A stretch of 64,000 nt of DNA from Acidobacteriota bacterium (GTDB taxonomy: Bacteria; Acidobacteriota; Terriglobia; Terriglobales; Acidobacteriaceae), in NCBI GenBank assembly GCA_021779935.1, contig JAJXZT010000028.1, positions 29,260 through 93,259 of the forward strand. Reading direction: 5' to 3'. Position 1 is the stretch's first letter. Every line of letters starts with the position of its first letter. The position numbers and the translations under genes are program-made. The notes beneath the pieces are model-generated. The model was not told the origin of the DNA. It did no database searches and worked only from the letters and a program-made list of their open reading frames with translations. Shown piece by piece: positions 57,049-64,000 of this stretch.

Positions 57049-57372
57049 TTACTTCTCCAGTGTGCTGCCGCAACTCTTGCAGACACGCACGTTGCGCTCG
57101 CCCTGTACCTCGTGGCCGATGCGCGAAGGCTTGTTGCAACTGGAGCAAACGAGCATCACGTTGGAGATCGAAATCGGACTCTCCTGCTCGGCGATGCCGC
57201 CCTTGATTTGCTTCTGCGGGTTCGGACGAACGTTCTTCTTAACCATCATGACGTGCTCAACCAGGACCTTGTGCTTGTCCGGGAACACGCGCAGAACGCG
57301 TCCTTCCTTCCCTTTGTCTCGGCCGGTAATCACCTTGACGGTGTCGTTCCGGCGAATGTCCACCATTGCCAT
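57049..57372 (-). CDS. rplX: 50S ribosomal protein L24
   Basis: A 107-residue L24 with the KOW motif DTVKVITGRDKGKEGRVLRV near the start. The C-terminal part has CSSCNKPSRIGHEV and CKSCGSTLEK. These two Cys pairs form a zinc-finger-like end known in several bacterial L24 proteins. L24 starts 50S assembly. It lies between rplN and rplE. Confidence 0.95.
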   Translation of the reverse strand: MAMVDIRRNDTVKVITGRDKGKEGRVLRVFPDKHKVLVEHVMMVKKNVRPNPQKQIKGGIAEQESPISISNVMLVCSSCNKPSRIGHEVQGERNVRVCKSCGSTLEK

Positions 57373-57423
57373 GTCGTCCTACCTTCCGCGCCGCCTCGGG
57401 ATCGCCAAGGAAGCGGTTTTGCC

Positions 57424-57795
57424 CTAGAGAACCTCAGGGGCGAGAGAAACAATCTTGAGGAACTTCTTCTCGCGCAGCTCGCGGGCCACAGGACCGAAAA
57501 CGCGCGTTCCAACCGGTTCACCATCGGCGCTGATCAGCACGGCGGCGTTCTGGTCGAAGCGAATATATGTTCCGTCCTTGCGACGGTGCTCCTTGCGGGT
57601 GCGGACCACAACGGCCTTGACCACTGTGCCCTTCTTAACCTGCCCATCGGGAGACGCTTCCTTTACCGCGGCGGTAATGGTGTCGCCGAGTCCCGCACTG
57701 AGACCGGTCGAACCGCCCAGTGGCAGAATCATCTGCAACTTGCGGGCGCCGCTGTTGTCAGCGACTTCGAGCATCGTTCTCATCATGACTGCCAT
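57424..57795 (-). CDS. rplN: 50S ribosomal protein L14
   Basis: A 123-residue L14 with [16 protein letters not shown] and the signature [20 protein letters not shown] (in part). It ends in a region [16 protein letters not shown]14 contacts the 30S subunit through bridges B5 and B8. Starts at 57795 or 57786 are both possible. Confidence 0.96.
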   Translation of the reverse strand: MAVMMRTMLEVADNSGARKLQMILPLGGSTGLSAGLGDTITAAVKEASPDGQVKKGTVVKAVVVRTRKEHRRKDGTYIRFDQNAAVLISADGEPVGTRVFGPVARELREKKFLKIVSLAPEVL

Positions 57796-57875
57796 AGCTC
57801 AATCTCCTTGGTCCCCGGCCATCCATCGCTCGCTGCCACGCAAAATCCGCGGCGGCGATGACGGACATCCGATGA

Positions 57876-58199
57876 CTACTCGCTGACCTCGCCGGTCATT
57901 TCAGCCTTGCTCTCACCGCCAACGAGGGCGGCGCGCTTCACGATGTCCTTCAACTGCCAGCGCTTCAGGCGCGACAGGGGACGAGTTTCCTCGATGCGAA
58001 CGAAATCGCCGACGTGAGCCGTCTGCTTCTCGTCGTGGGCGTAGAACTTCTTGGTCCGCGAGACCACTCGGCGATACAGCGGGTGAGCTTTCTGGCGGCT
58101 GACTTCCACGACGATGGTTTTGGCCATCTTGGTGGAAACCACCTGGCCTACCAGTGTCTTGCGGCCGGATCCGGTTTGCGTGTTGGTTGTTTCTGCCAT
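57876..58199 (-). CDS. rpsQ: 30S ribosomal protein S17
   Basis: A 107-residue S17 with an OB fold: [18 protein letters not shown], then [19 protein letters not shown] and [21 protein letters not shown] (in part). It has a polar N-terminus (about 12 residues) and a C-terminal extension relative to the usual 85 residues. It lies two bases after rpmC. Confidence 0.95.
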   Translation of the reverse strand: MAETTNTQTGSGRKTLVGQVVSTKMAKTIVVEVSRQKAHPLYRRVVSRTKKFYAHDEKQTAHVGDFVRIEETRPLSRLKRWQLKDIVKRAALVGGESKAEMTGEVSE

Positions 58200-58201
58200 G
58201 G

Positions 58202-58420
58202 CTACTTCTTCTCCGTTCCGGTCTTAGTGGCCACCAGTTGCTTTTCGCGCTGAACAGTCTTGAGGCGCGCAATGTCCTTGCGCAGACCGCGGATCTTCTT
58301 CAGGCTCTCGGTCTGGCCCATCGCAAGCTGGAACTTAAGCTTGAAGAGCTGGTCGCTGAGGTCGCGTTCCTGCTGCGTCAGCTCGATATCAGTAAGGTTG
58401 CGGATTTTTTCCGTATTCAT
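58202..58420 (-). CDS. rpmC: 50S ribosomal protein L29
   Basis: A 72-residue two-helix protein with [18 protein letters not shown] and [20 protein letters not shown] (in part), the L29 pattern. It sits at the exit of the peptide tunnel and helps dock SRP and trigger factor. Standard place between rplP and rpsQ. Confidence 0.94.
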   Translation of the reverse strand: MNTEKIRNLTDIELTQQERDLSDQLFKLKFQLAMGQTESLKKIRGLRKDIARLKTVQREKQLVATKTGTEKK

Positions 58421-58500
58421 CTCTATTTCTCTTCACCCCCCGACGGTTCAAGCCGCCGGGCGTCCGGGCCAGGGACATTACCGTCCCAGGCCACAGAATT

Positions 58501-58917
58501 CTAGTGGACCGTCGGACGCTGCACGAATTTCGTGTTCAGCGGCAGCTTGTGCGAAGCCAGGCGCATTGCTTCCTGCGCGTCGGTCGGCGAAACGCCTTCC
58601 ATCTCGAACAGGATCTTGCCCGGGCGAACGACAGCTACCCAGTGATCAGGAGCGCCTTTGCCCTTGCCCATACGGGTTTCGGCCGGCTTCTTGGTGACGG
58701 GCTTGTCCGGGAACAAGCGAACCCAGATTTTGCCGCCGCGCTTGACGAAACGCGTCATGGCGACACGGGCCGCCTCGATCTGGCGGTCGGTGATCCAGCC
58801 CGGCTCAAGCACCTTGAGGCCGTAATCGCCGAACGACAGTTCGCTGCCGCGCCAGGCCTTTCCGCACATGCGACCGCGCTGCTGTTTGCGGTACTTCACT
58901 TTCTTCGGCATCAACAT
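58501..58917 (-). CDS. rplP: 50S ribosomal protein L16
   Basis: A 138-residue L16 starting [17 protein letters not shown]. It contains [39 protein letters not shown] and [19 protein letters not shown] (in part), all conserved. L16 shapes the A-site region. The ATG at 58911 is a second possible start. A heptamer repeat array ends three bases before the first ATG. Confidence 0.95.
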   Translation of the reverse strand: MLMPKKVKYRKQQRGRMCGKAWRGSELSFGDYGLKVLEPGWITDRQIEAARVAMTRFVKRGGKIWVRLFPDKPVTKKPAETRMGKGKGAPDHWVAVVRPGKILFEMEGVSPTDAQEAMRLASHKLPLNTKFVQRPTVH

Positions 58918-58920
58918 AAT

Positions 58921-58949
58921 CAGTTTCCAGTTGCCAGTTTCAGGTTTCC
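58921..58949 (-). repeat. Heptamer array upstream of rplP
   Basis: Four tandem heptads of the type GAAACTG (minus strand) end three bases before the rplP ATG. The GGAA in the last unit is the only Shine-Dalgarno-like sequence near the start. Confidence 0.65.
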
Positions 58950-59033
58950 ATTCGCCGCGTGAGCGGCGTGACCATCAGCGAACTCGTCCCTTCCAGCAGA
59001 CTGGCGGCTGGAAGCGGACCGCTGGCGGCTCGC

Positions 59034-59699
59034 TTAGAAATTCGCCGGCGCGGCCTGCGGCTCGCGGCGCTTCTGCGCCAGGATTTCGCCCTTGTACACC
59101 CAGGTCTTCACGCCAATGACACCGTAGGTGGTCTTCGCCTCGGCGAAGCCATAATCGATGTCGGCGCGCAAGGTGTGCAGCGGCAAACGTCCCTGCAGAT
59201 ACCATTCGGAGCGCGCGATTTCGTTACCGTTCAGGCGGCCCGATACGCGGACCTTGATGCCCTTGCAGCCGAAACGGAGCGCGGAATCCACCGACTTGCG
59301 CATGGCGCGGCGGAAGCCGACACGCTTTTCGAGCTGCAACGCAATCGACTCGGCGACGAGCTGCGCATCCAGTTCCGGCTTGTGCACTTCCTGGATGTCG
59401 ACATGCACTTCGCGGCTCGTCCGCTTCTGCAGTTCCTGCTTCAGCTTGTCGATTTCCGAGCCTTTGCGGCCGATGATGATGCCCGGACGCGCGGTGCGGA
59501 TGATGACGCGCAGCTTGTTGCCAGGACGCTCGATTTCGACCGAGCTGATGCCCGCCGACTTGAGCTTGTCCTTCAGCTCTTCCTTCAGCTTAACGTCTTC
59601 GATCAGCGTCTTGTCATAGTCGCGGTCCATGTACCAGCGCGACTTCCACGGCTTGGTGTAGCCGAGGCGGAATCCGTAAGGATGGACTTTCTGTCCCAT
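59034..59699 (-). CDS. rpsC: 30S ribosomal protein S3
   Basis: A 221-residue S3 with [20 protein letters not shown], a KH domain containing [20 protein letters not shown] (in part), and the C-terminal domain with [31 protein letters not shown] (in part). It forms part of the mRNA entry channel. Standard length. Confidence 0.96.
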   Translation of the reverse strand: MGQKVHPYGFRLGYTKPWKSRWYMDRDYDKTLIEDVKLKEELKDKLKSAGISSVEIERPGNKLRVIIRTARPGIIIGRKGSEIDKLKQELQKRTSREVHVDIQEVHKPELDAQLVAESIALQLEKRVGFRRAMRKSVDSALRFGCKGIKVRVSGRLNGNEIARSEWYLQGRLPLHTLRADIDYGFAEAKTTYGVIGVKTWVYKGEILAQKRREPQAAPANF

Positions 59700-59752
59700 A
59701 ATGCTTCGTCTCTCCGCGGCAGCGATAGGTTTTCCGCCGCCGCTGCAATGCG

Positions 59753-60208
59753 TTATTTCTTCGCGACCTTTTTCTTGGGTGCAGTCTTCCTGGCGGCGGT
59801 CTTCTTCTTCGCCGGAGCGACTACAACCTCTTCCTTACCCTTCGAGCCCGCGGCAACCGTCGACTTCTCGGCAACCGCAATCTCGATATGGGACATGCGC
59901 CGCTGATAACGATAGGCGCGACCCATTGGAGCCGGACGGATACGCTTCATGCGCGGGCCTTCATTGACGATCGCGCGCGAAACAATCAGCCGGTCGAGAT
60001 CGACATCAAAGCCTTTTTCCTGGCTCAGGTAGTTGGCGTTTTCCACTGCCGAGCGCAGAACCTTAAGGACCGATGGCGCAATGCCCTTCTTGGTGAACGC
60101 CAGAGTGTTCAGGGCCTGCTCCACGCGCTGTCCCTTGATCAGGTCCAGCACCAGGCGGGCCTTCTGCGGCGACACACGCACGAACCTGGCTTTTGCTGTG
60201 AATTCCAT
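59753..60208 (-). CDS. rplV: 50S ribosomal protein L22 with a C-terminal extension
   Basis: A 151-residue L22: [20 protein letters not shown], then [16 protein letters not shown] and the tunnel-lining [22 protein letters not shown] (in part). After about residue 110 comes a Lys/Ala-rich tail that the usual form lacks. The start at 60208 excludes six extra residues. Confidence 0.95.
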   Translation of the reverse strand: MEFTAKARFVRVSPQKARLVLDLIKGQRVEQALNTLAFTKKGIAPSVLKVLRSAVENANYLSQEKGFDVDLDRLIVSRAIVNEGPRMKRIRPAPMGRAYRYQRRMSHIEIAVAEKSTVAAGSKGKEEVVVAPAKKKTAARKTAPKKKVAKK

Positions 60209-60299
60209 GTCTTTATTCCTTCGCAAACTTTCCGCAGCGTCCCCGGTGTTTTCACCGAAGACGATTCATTAGCTCAGGCTTTACGCCCGCGATCTTCGG

Positions 60300-60593
60300 C
60301 TACCGCGCCGGCTTCGCCGAGGTTTCAGCCGCAGCCTTCACCGAGTGTCCCTTGAAGGTACGGGTGAAGCTGAACTCGCCGAGCTTGTGTCCCACCATGT
60401 TCTCGGTGATGTAGACGGGGATAAACTTCCTGCCGTTGTGCACGGCAAGGGTATGCCCCAGCATCTCGGGAACGACGGTGGACCGGCGCGACCAAGTACG
60501 CACAACCTTCTTCTCGTTGCGCGCGTTCATCGCCTCGATCTTTGCCATCACGTGCGAATCAACGAACGCACCCTTTTTCGTCGAACGTGCCAT
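60300..60593 (-). CDS. rpsS: 30S ribosomal protein S19
   Basis: A 97-residue S19 with [39 protein letters not shown] and [16 protein letters not shown] (in part), all typical. It works with S13 in the head of the small subunit. It lies between rplB and rplV. Confidence 0.96.
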   Translation of the reverse strand: MARSTKKGAFVDSHVMAKIEAMNARNEKKVVRTWSRRSTVVPEMLGHTLAVHNGRKFIPVYITENMVGHKLGEFSFTRTFKGHSVKAAAETSAKPAR

Positions 60594-60605
60594 GCTCTAC
60601 CTTCC

Positions 60606-61430
60606 CTACTTCCCGCGACGCGACACGATGAATTTGTCGGTCCGCTTATTGTTACGGGTCTTGTAACCACGTGTCGGCTGGCCCCACGGGGTCACCGGAT
60701 GACGGCCGCCGGAGGTTTTACCTTCGCCGCCGCCGTGCGGGTGATCCACCGGGTTCATGACGACACCGCGGTTTACCGGGCGCTTGCCGAGCCAACGGGT
60801 ACGACCGGCCTTGCCGATGGTGACGTTTTCATGGTCGGTGTTGCCGACCTGTCCAACGGTAGCCATGCAGTCGACCAGCACCTTGCGAGTTTCGCCCGAA
60901 GGCAGCTTAAGCAGGGCGTAATCGCCTTCCTTGGCTACCAACTGCGCCTGTGCTCCAGCCGAGCGCGCCATCTGCGCGCCCTTGCCGGGCTTCAGTTCGA
61001 TGTTATGAACGACCGTGCCGGCTGGGATGTTGCGCAGCGGCAGAGCGTTGCCGACAAGAATGTCGGCCTCGGGTCCGCTGACAACCTTCGTGCCAACCTG
61101 CAATCCCACCGGGTGCAGGATGTAGCGCTTCTCGCCGTCGGCGTAGCTGAGCAGCGCGATGCGCGCCGAACGGTTCGGATCGTACTCGATCGAAGCGACA
61201 GTCGCCGGGATGCCGGCCTTGTCGCGCTTGAAGTCGATGACGCGGATCTTGCGCTTGTGTCCGCCACCGCGGTGCCAGATGGTCAGGTCGCCACTGTTGC
61301 GCCTTCCGCCCGTCCCCTTCTTCGGCTCGGTCAACGGTTTGTGCGGCCGGTTCGTCGTCAGATCGTCATTGACGAGCGTCGTCTTGAAACGAAGCGTCGG
61401 AGTTACCGGTCTATAAGTCTTGATCGCCAT
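60606..61430 (-). CDS. rplB: 50S ribosomal protein L2
   Basis: A 274-residue L2: [20 protein letters not shown] at the start, then [17 protein letters not shown], and the C-terminal signature [20 protein letters not shown] with the His needed for peptidyl transfer. Very conserved and of usual length. Confidence 0.97.
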   Translation of the reverse strand: MAIKTYRPVTPTLRFKTTLVNDDLTTNRPHKPLTEPKKGTGGRRNSGDLTIWHRGGGHKRKIRVIDFKRDKAGIPATVASIEYDPNRSARIALLSYADGEKRYILHPVGLQVGTKVVSGPEADILVGNALPLRNIPAGTVVHNIELKPGKGAQMARSAGAQAQLVAKEGDYALLKLPSGETRKVLVDCMATVGQVGNTDHENVTIGKAGRTRWLGKRPVNRGVVMNPVDHPHGGGEGKTSGGRHPVTPWGQPTRGYKTRNNKRTDKFIVSRRGK

Positions 61431-61529
61431 AGTTCGTCTCTTCTTGCCGGACAGATATTTGCGTTGCTTCTCCTGTTCGGCCTCTTGGCCCGGGCACGTG
61501 CCCAGGCGTTGGACTCAAGGCTGGAACGC

Positions 61530-61826
61530 TTAAACGTTCTCAGCGTACTCGGGCATTTTTTCGCCCTGCTTGAGCCGTACGTACGCCTTCTTCCAGTCGG
61601 GACGATAGCCTGCAAACTTTCCGCGGCGGCGTTCCTTCCCGAGGAAGTTTGCCGTGCGAACTTCCTCGACCTTCACCTTGAAGATCGACTGCACGGCTTC
61701 CTTGATTTCGGTCTTGGTCGCGTCAGCCGCGACCTGGAATACGAGCGTCTGCTCGGTTTCCTTTACCCCGAGACCTTTTTCGGTGATCACGGGCTTGCGA
61801 ATGATCTGATACGCGGACTTTGCCAT
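61530..61826 (-). CDS. rplW: 50S ribosomal protein L23
   Basis: A 98-residue L23 with AYQIIRKPVITEKG, TLVFQVAADATKTEIKEAV and the closing RRGKFAGYRPDWKKAYVRL (in part). It is a docking site for chaperones at the tunnel exit. Its start overlaps the rplD stop by one base. Confidence 0.95.
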   Translation of the reverse strand: MAKSAYQIIRKPVITEKGLGVKETEQTLVFQVAADATKTEIKEAVQSIFKVKVEEVRTANFLGKERRRGKFAGYRPDWKKAYVRLKQGEKMPEYAENV

Positions 61827-62485
61827 TACGCCACCTCCGCCTTGCGCTTGGGCGCGGACGCCTTCAGCGAATTCTGCAATTTCTCCAGCGCCGGACGCGA
61901 GAAGATCGCGCGGTCGTAGCGGAGCAGGTGATAGGGGTGGACTTCCGGCCCGTAGAGCATTTCGACCCCGGCCAGGTTGCGGCTGCTGAGTTCGAGGTTC
62001 GTGTTTTCGCTGCTGCCAACTTCCACGAGCACGGCAGTCTTCTCGACCTTCAGGGCATCCAGCGCCTGGCGCATCGCCTTGGACTTGGACTCCTTCAGAT
62101 CGAAGGCCTCGACCACGGTGAGCTTGCCATCGGCCAGTTTGGCCGCGAGCGCCGAACGCAATGCGCCCAGCAGCTTCTTCTTCGGGAACTGGAAATCATA
62201 CGAGCGGGGCTGCGGTCCATGCGTGGTGCCGCCGTGACGCCACAGGGGCGAGCGAACGGAGCCGACACGGGCACGGCCAGTGCCTTTTTGCCGCCACAAC
62301 TTCTTACCGGAACCGCTGACCAGTTTGCGATTCTTGGTGGCGTGTGTTCCGGCGCGAAGGCCTGCGCGGTAGTGCTTGACCGCTTCCCAGAGCAGGTCTT
62401 CATTGACCGCGCCGAAGACTTCGTCGGCAAGCTCAAGGCTGCCCACTTTTTCGCCGGCCAGATTCAATACATCGATGGTTGCCAT
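61826..62485 (-). CDS. rplD: 50S ribosomal protein L4
   Basis: A 219-residue L4 with the tunnel loop KLWRQKGTGRARVGSVRSPLWRHGG (in part) and the C-terminal domain DLKESKSKAMRQALDALKV. In some bacteria L4 represses the S10 operon, which cannot be judged here. It lies between rplC and rplW. Confidence 0.96.
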   Translation of the reverse strand: MATIDVLNLAGEKVGSLELADEVFGAVNEDLLWEAVKHYRAGLRAGTHATKNRKLVSGSGKKLWRQKGTGRARVGSVRSPLWRHGGTTHGPQPRSYDFQFPKKKLLGALRSALAAKLADGKLTVVEAFDLKESKSKAMRQALDALKVEKTAVLVEVGSSENTNLELSSRNLAGVEMLYGPEVHPYHLLRYDRAIFSRPALEKLQNSLKASAPKRKAEVA

Positions 62486-62631
62486 AACCGTTTTCCTTTA
62501 AGGACCGCGGCACTCGCCGCTTCCTTCCCTTGGGTGTCCGTTTCAGACGGGCCCCAGCTTTTGCCATCCCCCCGTCAATTTCGATCCGCGGGAGGCGTTT
62601 TGTCCGGACGATCAAATCGTCCGGCAGTTCA

Positions 62632-63354
62632 CTACTTGCCCTTCGCCAGGCGCTTAGAAGCCTTCAACGGGTTGACTGCCGCCGTCTCGCCGGAGAAGCC
62701 GCGACGCTCTCTCGGTGGCTTCTTTGCCTTGCTGATAACCAGGTACCCATCCTTCGGCCCCGGCACCGCGCCTTCCACCACAAGCAGGTTCTCTTCCTTG
62801 TCAACGCCAAGCACGCGAAGGTTGCGTACCGTGACGCTGTCATGCCCCATGTGGCCGCTCATGCGCTGTCCCTTAAAGACGCGCGACGGGAACGACGATG
62901 CGCCGATGGAGCCCTGCACCTGGAACATGTGGCCGTGGGCCGCCGGGCCGCCGGCGAAGTGATGGCGCCGCACGACGCCTGCGAAACCGCGTCCCTTGCT
63001 GGTGCCGACCACGTCGACAAATTTTTCGCCGTCGAACATGTCAACCAGAACTTTGTCGCCAACCTTGGTAGCCTCCTGGCCTTCTTCCACGACCAGGTCG
63101 ACTTCCTTCACGAACTTGACCGGCGGAAGGTCGTGCTTGCCAAGATGACCCTTCATCGCCTTGGTCAGCTTCGATTCCTTCACGAATTCGATGAGACCGA
63201 TCTGTACAGCCACGTAGCCGTCCTTCGTTGCCGACTTCATCTGGGTGACGACGCAGGGACCGACCTGGAGGACGGTCACCGGGCGAACTTCGCCCTTGCT
63301 GTCGAACAGCTGCGTCATGCCGACTTTCTTACCGAGAATTCCGCTGATTGCCAT
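62632..63354 (-). CDS. rplC: 50S ribosomal protein L3
   Basis: A 240-residue L3: AISGILGKKVGMTQLFD at the start and the long loop GFAGVVRRHHFAGGPAAHGH (in part) that reaches the peptidyl-transferase centre. It ends with a basic Lys/Arg tail of about 30 residues beyond the common form. The start at 63354 is taken from the family. Confidence 0.95.
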   Translation of the reverse strand: MAISGILGKKVGMTQLFDSKGEVRPVTVLQVGPCVVTQMKSATKDGYVAVQIGLIEFVKESKLTKAMKGHLGKHDLPPVKFVKEVDLVVEEGQEATKVGDKVLVDMFDGEKFVDVVGTSKGRGFAGVVRRHHFAGGPAAHGHMFQVQGSIGASSFPSRVFKGQRMSGHMGHDSVTVRNLRVLGVDKEENLLVVEGAVPGPKDGYLVISKAKKPPRERRGFSGETAAVNPLKASKRLAKGK

Positions 63355-63443
63355 TTCTTCTTTTCTCCTCATCATGCCCTGCAATCCTGCGGGGCACTGT
63401 AGGTGCCGGAACGAGGCGAACCAAATCGCCGGTCCGGGTGTTT

Positions 63444-63773
<330 letters not shown>

Positions 63774-63874
63774 TGTAGTTTCCTCAAAGATCTTGCGGTC
63801 TTATAGTCGCCGTCGACTTCTCTAACTGATGTTTACAAGGCGGGCGCCGCACAGGCAGCACCCGCATAATTCGT

Positions 63875-64000
63875 TTACTGAACGATCTCGGTGATGGTAC
63901 CGGCGCCGACCGTGCGTCCGCCTTCGCGGATGGCAAAGCGCAGGCCCTTTTCCATCGCCACCGGCGTGATCAGCTCGATCTCCAGCGTCACGTTGTCGCC
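63875..64000 (-). CDS. tuf: Elongation factor Tu, C-terminal end (5' part outside window)
   Basis: The last 41 codons read [20 protein letters not shown] and close with [20 protein letters not shown] before a stop. This is the invariant C-terminus of EF-Tu domain III. The gene's start lies beyond the window edge. The tuf-rpsJ order is the standard end of the str operon. Confidence 0.97.
   Translation of the reverse strand, partial: GDNVTLEIELITPVAMEKGLRFAIREGGRTVGAGTITEIVQ

Overview
The window is a GC-rich bacterial chromosome segment that I read as Acidobacteriota, probably class Terriglobia. This is an inference: it rests on a Gram-negative envelope (LptC-like, outer-membrane beta-barrel), tandem DUF507 genes, many secreted or membrane proteins without close named relatives, and the style of the intergenic repeats. 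No rRNA or tRNA gene is present to settle it. Gene density is high and there is no prophage, CRISPR array or classical IS.

Layout. 1-4.2 kb (minus strand): LptC-like envelope protein (cut by the window edge), RDD membrane protein, RecJ and a small upstream gene. 4.3-7.6 kb: a tandem DUF507 pair, with a compact 2.7-kb integrative element at the 3' end of the second gene. The element has 33-bp identical direct repeats as att sites, a tyrosine integrase that reads through only with a -1 shift on an A7 run, four overlapping micro-ORFs, clusters of a GGTGTCC motif, and a long non-coding segment that folds strongly. 7.7-33 kb: housekeeping and accessory genes (queG, PilZ protein, secreted TPR protein, cold-shock protein, YihY-like, S9 peptidase, 7TM histidine kinase, HNH nuclease, ComF, OPT transporter, YggS-type PLP protein, DUF167, POT-type transporter, AlkD-like, M24 peptidase, GNAT, ArnT-like glycosyltransferase, NrnA, RbfA). 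33-36.7 kb: an island between rbfA and infB with a GIY-YIG cassette bounded by inverted repeats, DUF3592, DUF503, YbaK-like and beta-barrel genes. 36.9-42.2 kb: infB, nusA, rimP, preceded by a candidate small RNA with its own promoter and terminator. 42.7-45.4 kb: guaB converging on an MFS gene. 45.6-64 kb (minus strand): the full S10-spc-alpha cluster, from the tail of tuf through rpsJ to rpoA and rplQ, including secY, adk, map and infA.

How parts work together. The right third is translation, transcription and protein export (ribosomal proteins, SecY, Map, IF1, RNA polymerase alpha). The rimP-nusA-infB and rbfA-nrnA genes form the usual ribosome-maturation and initiation set, here split by inserted genes. 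The most unusual material is the element at 4.85-7.62 kb, the candidate RNA upstream of rimP, the GIY-YIG cassette, and three classes of short-period tandem repeats that sit at gene starts or ends.
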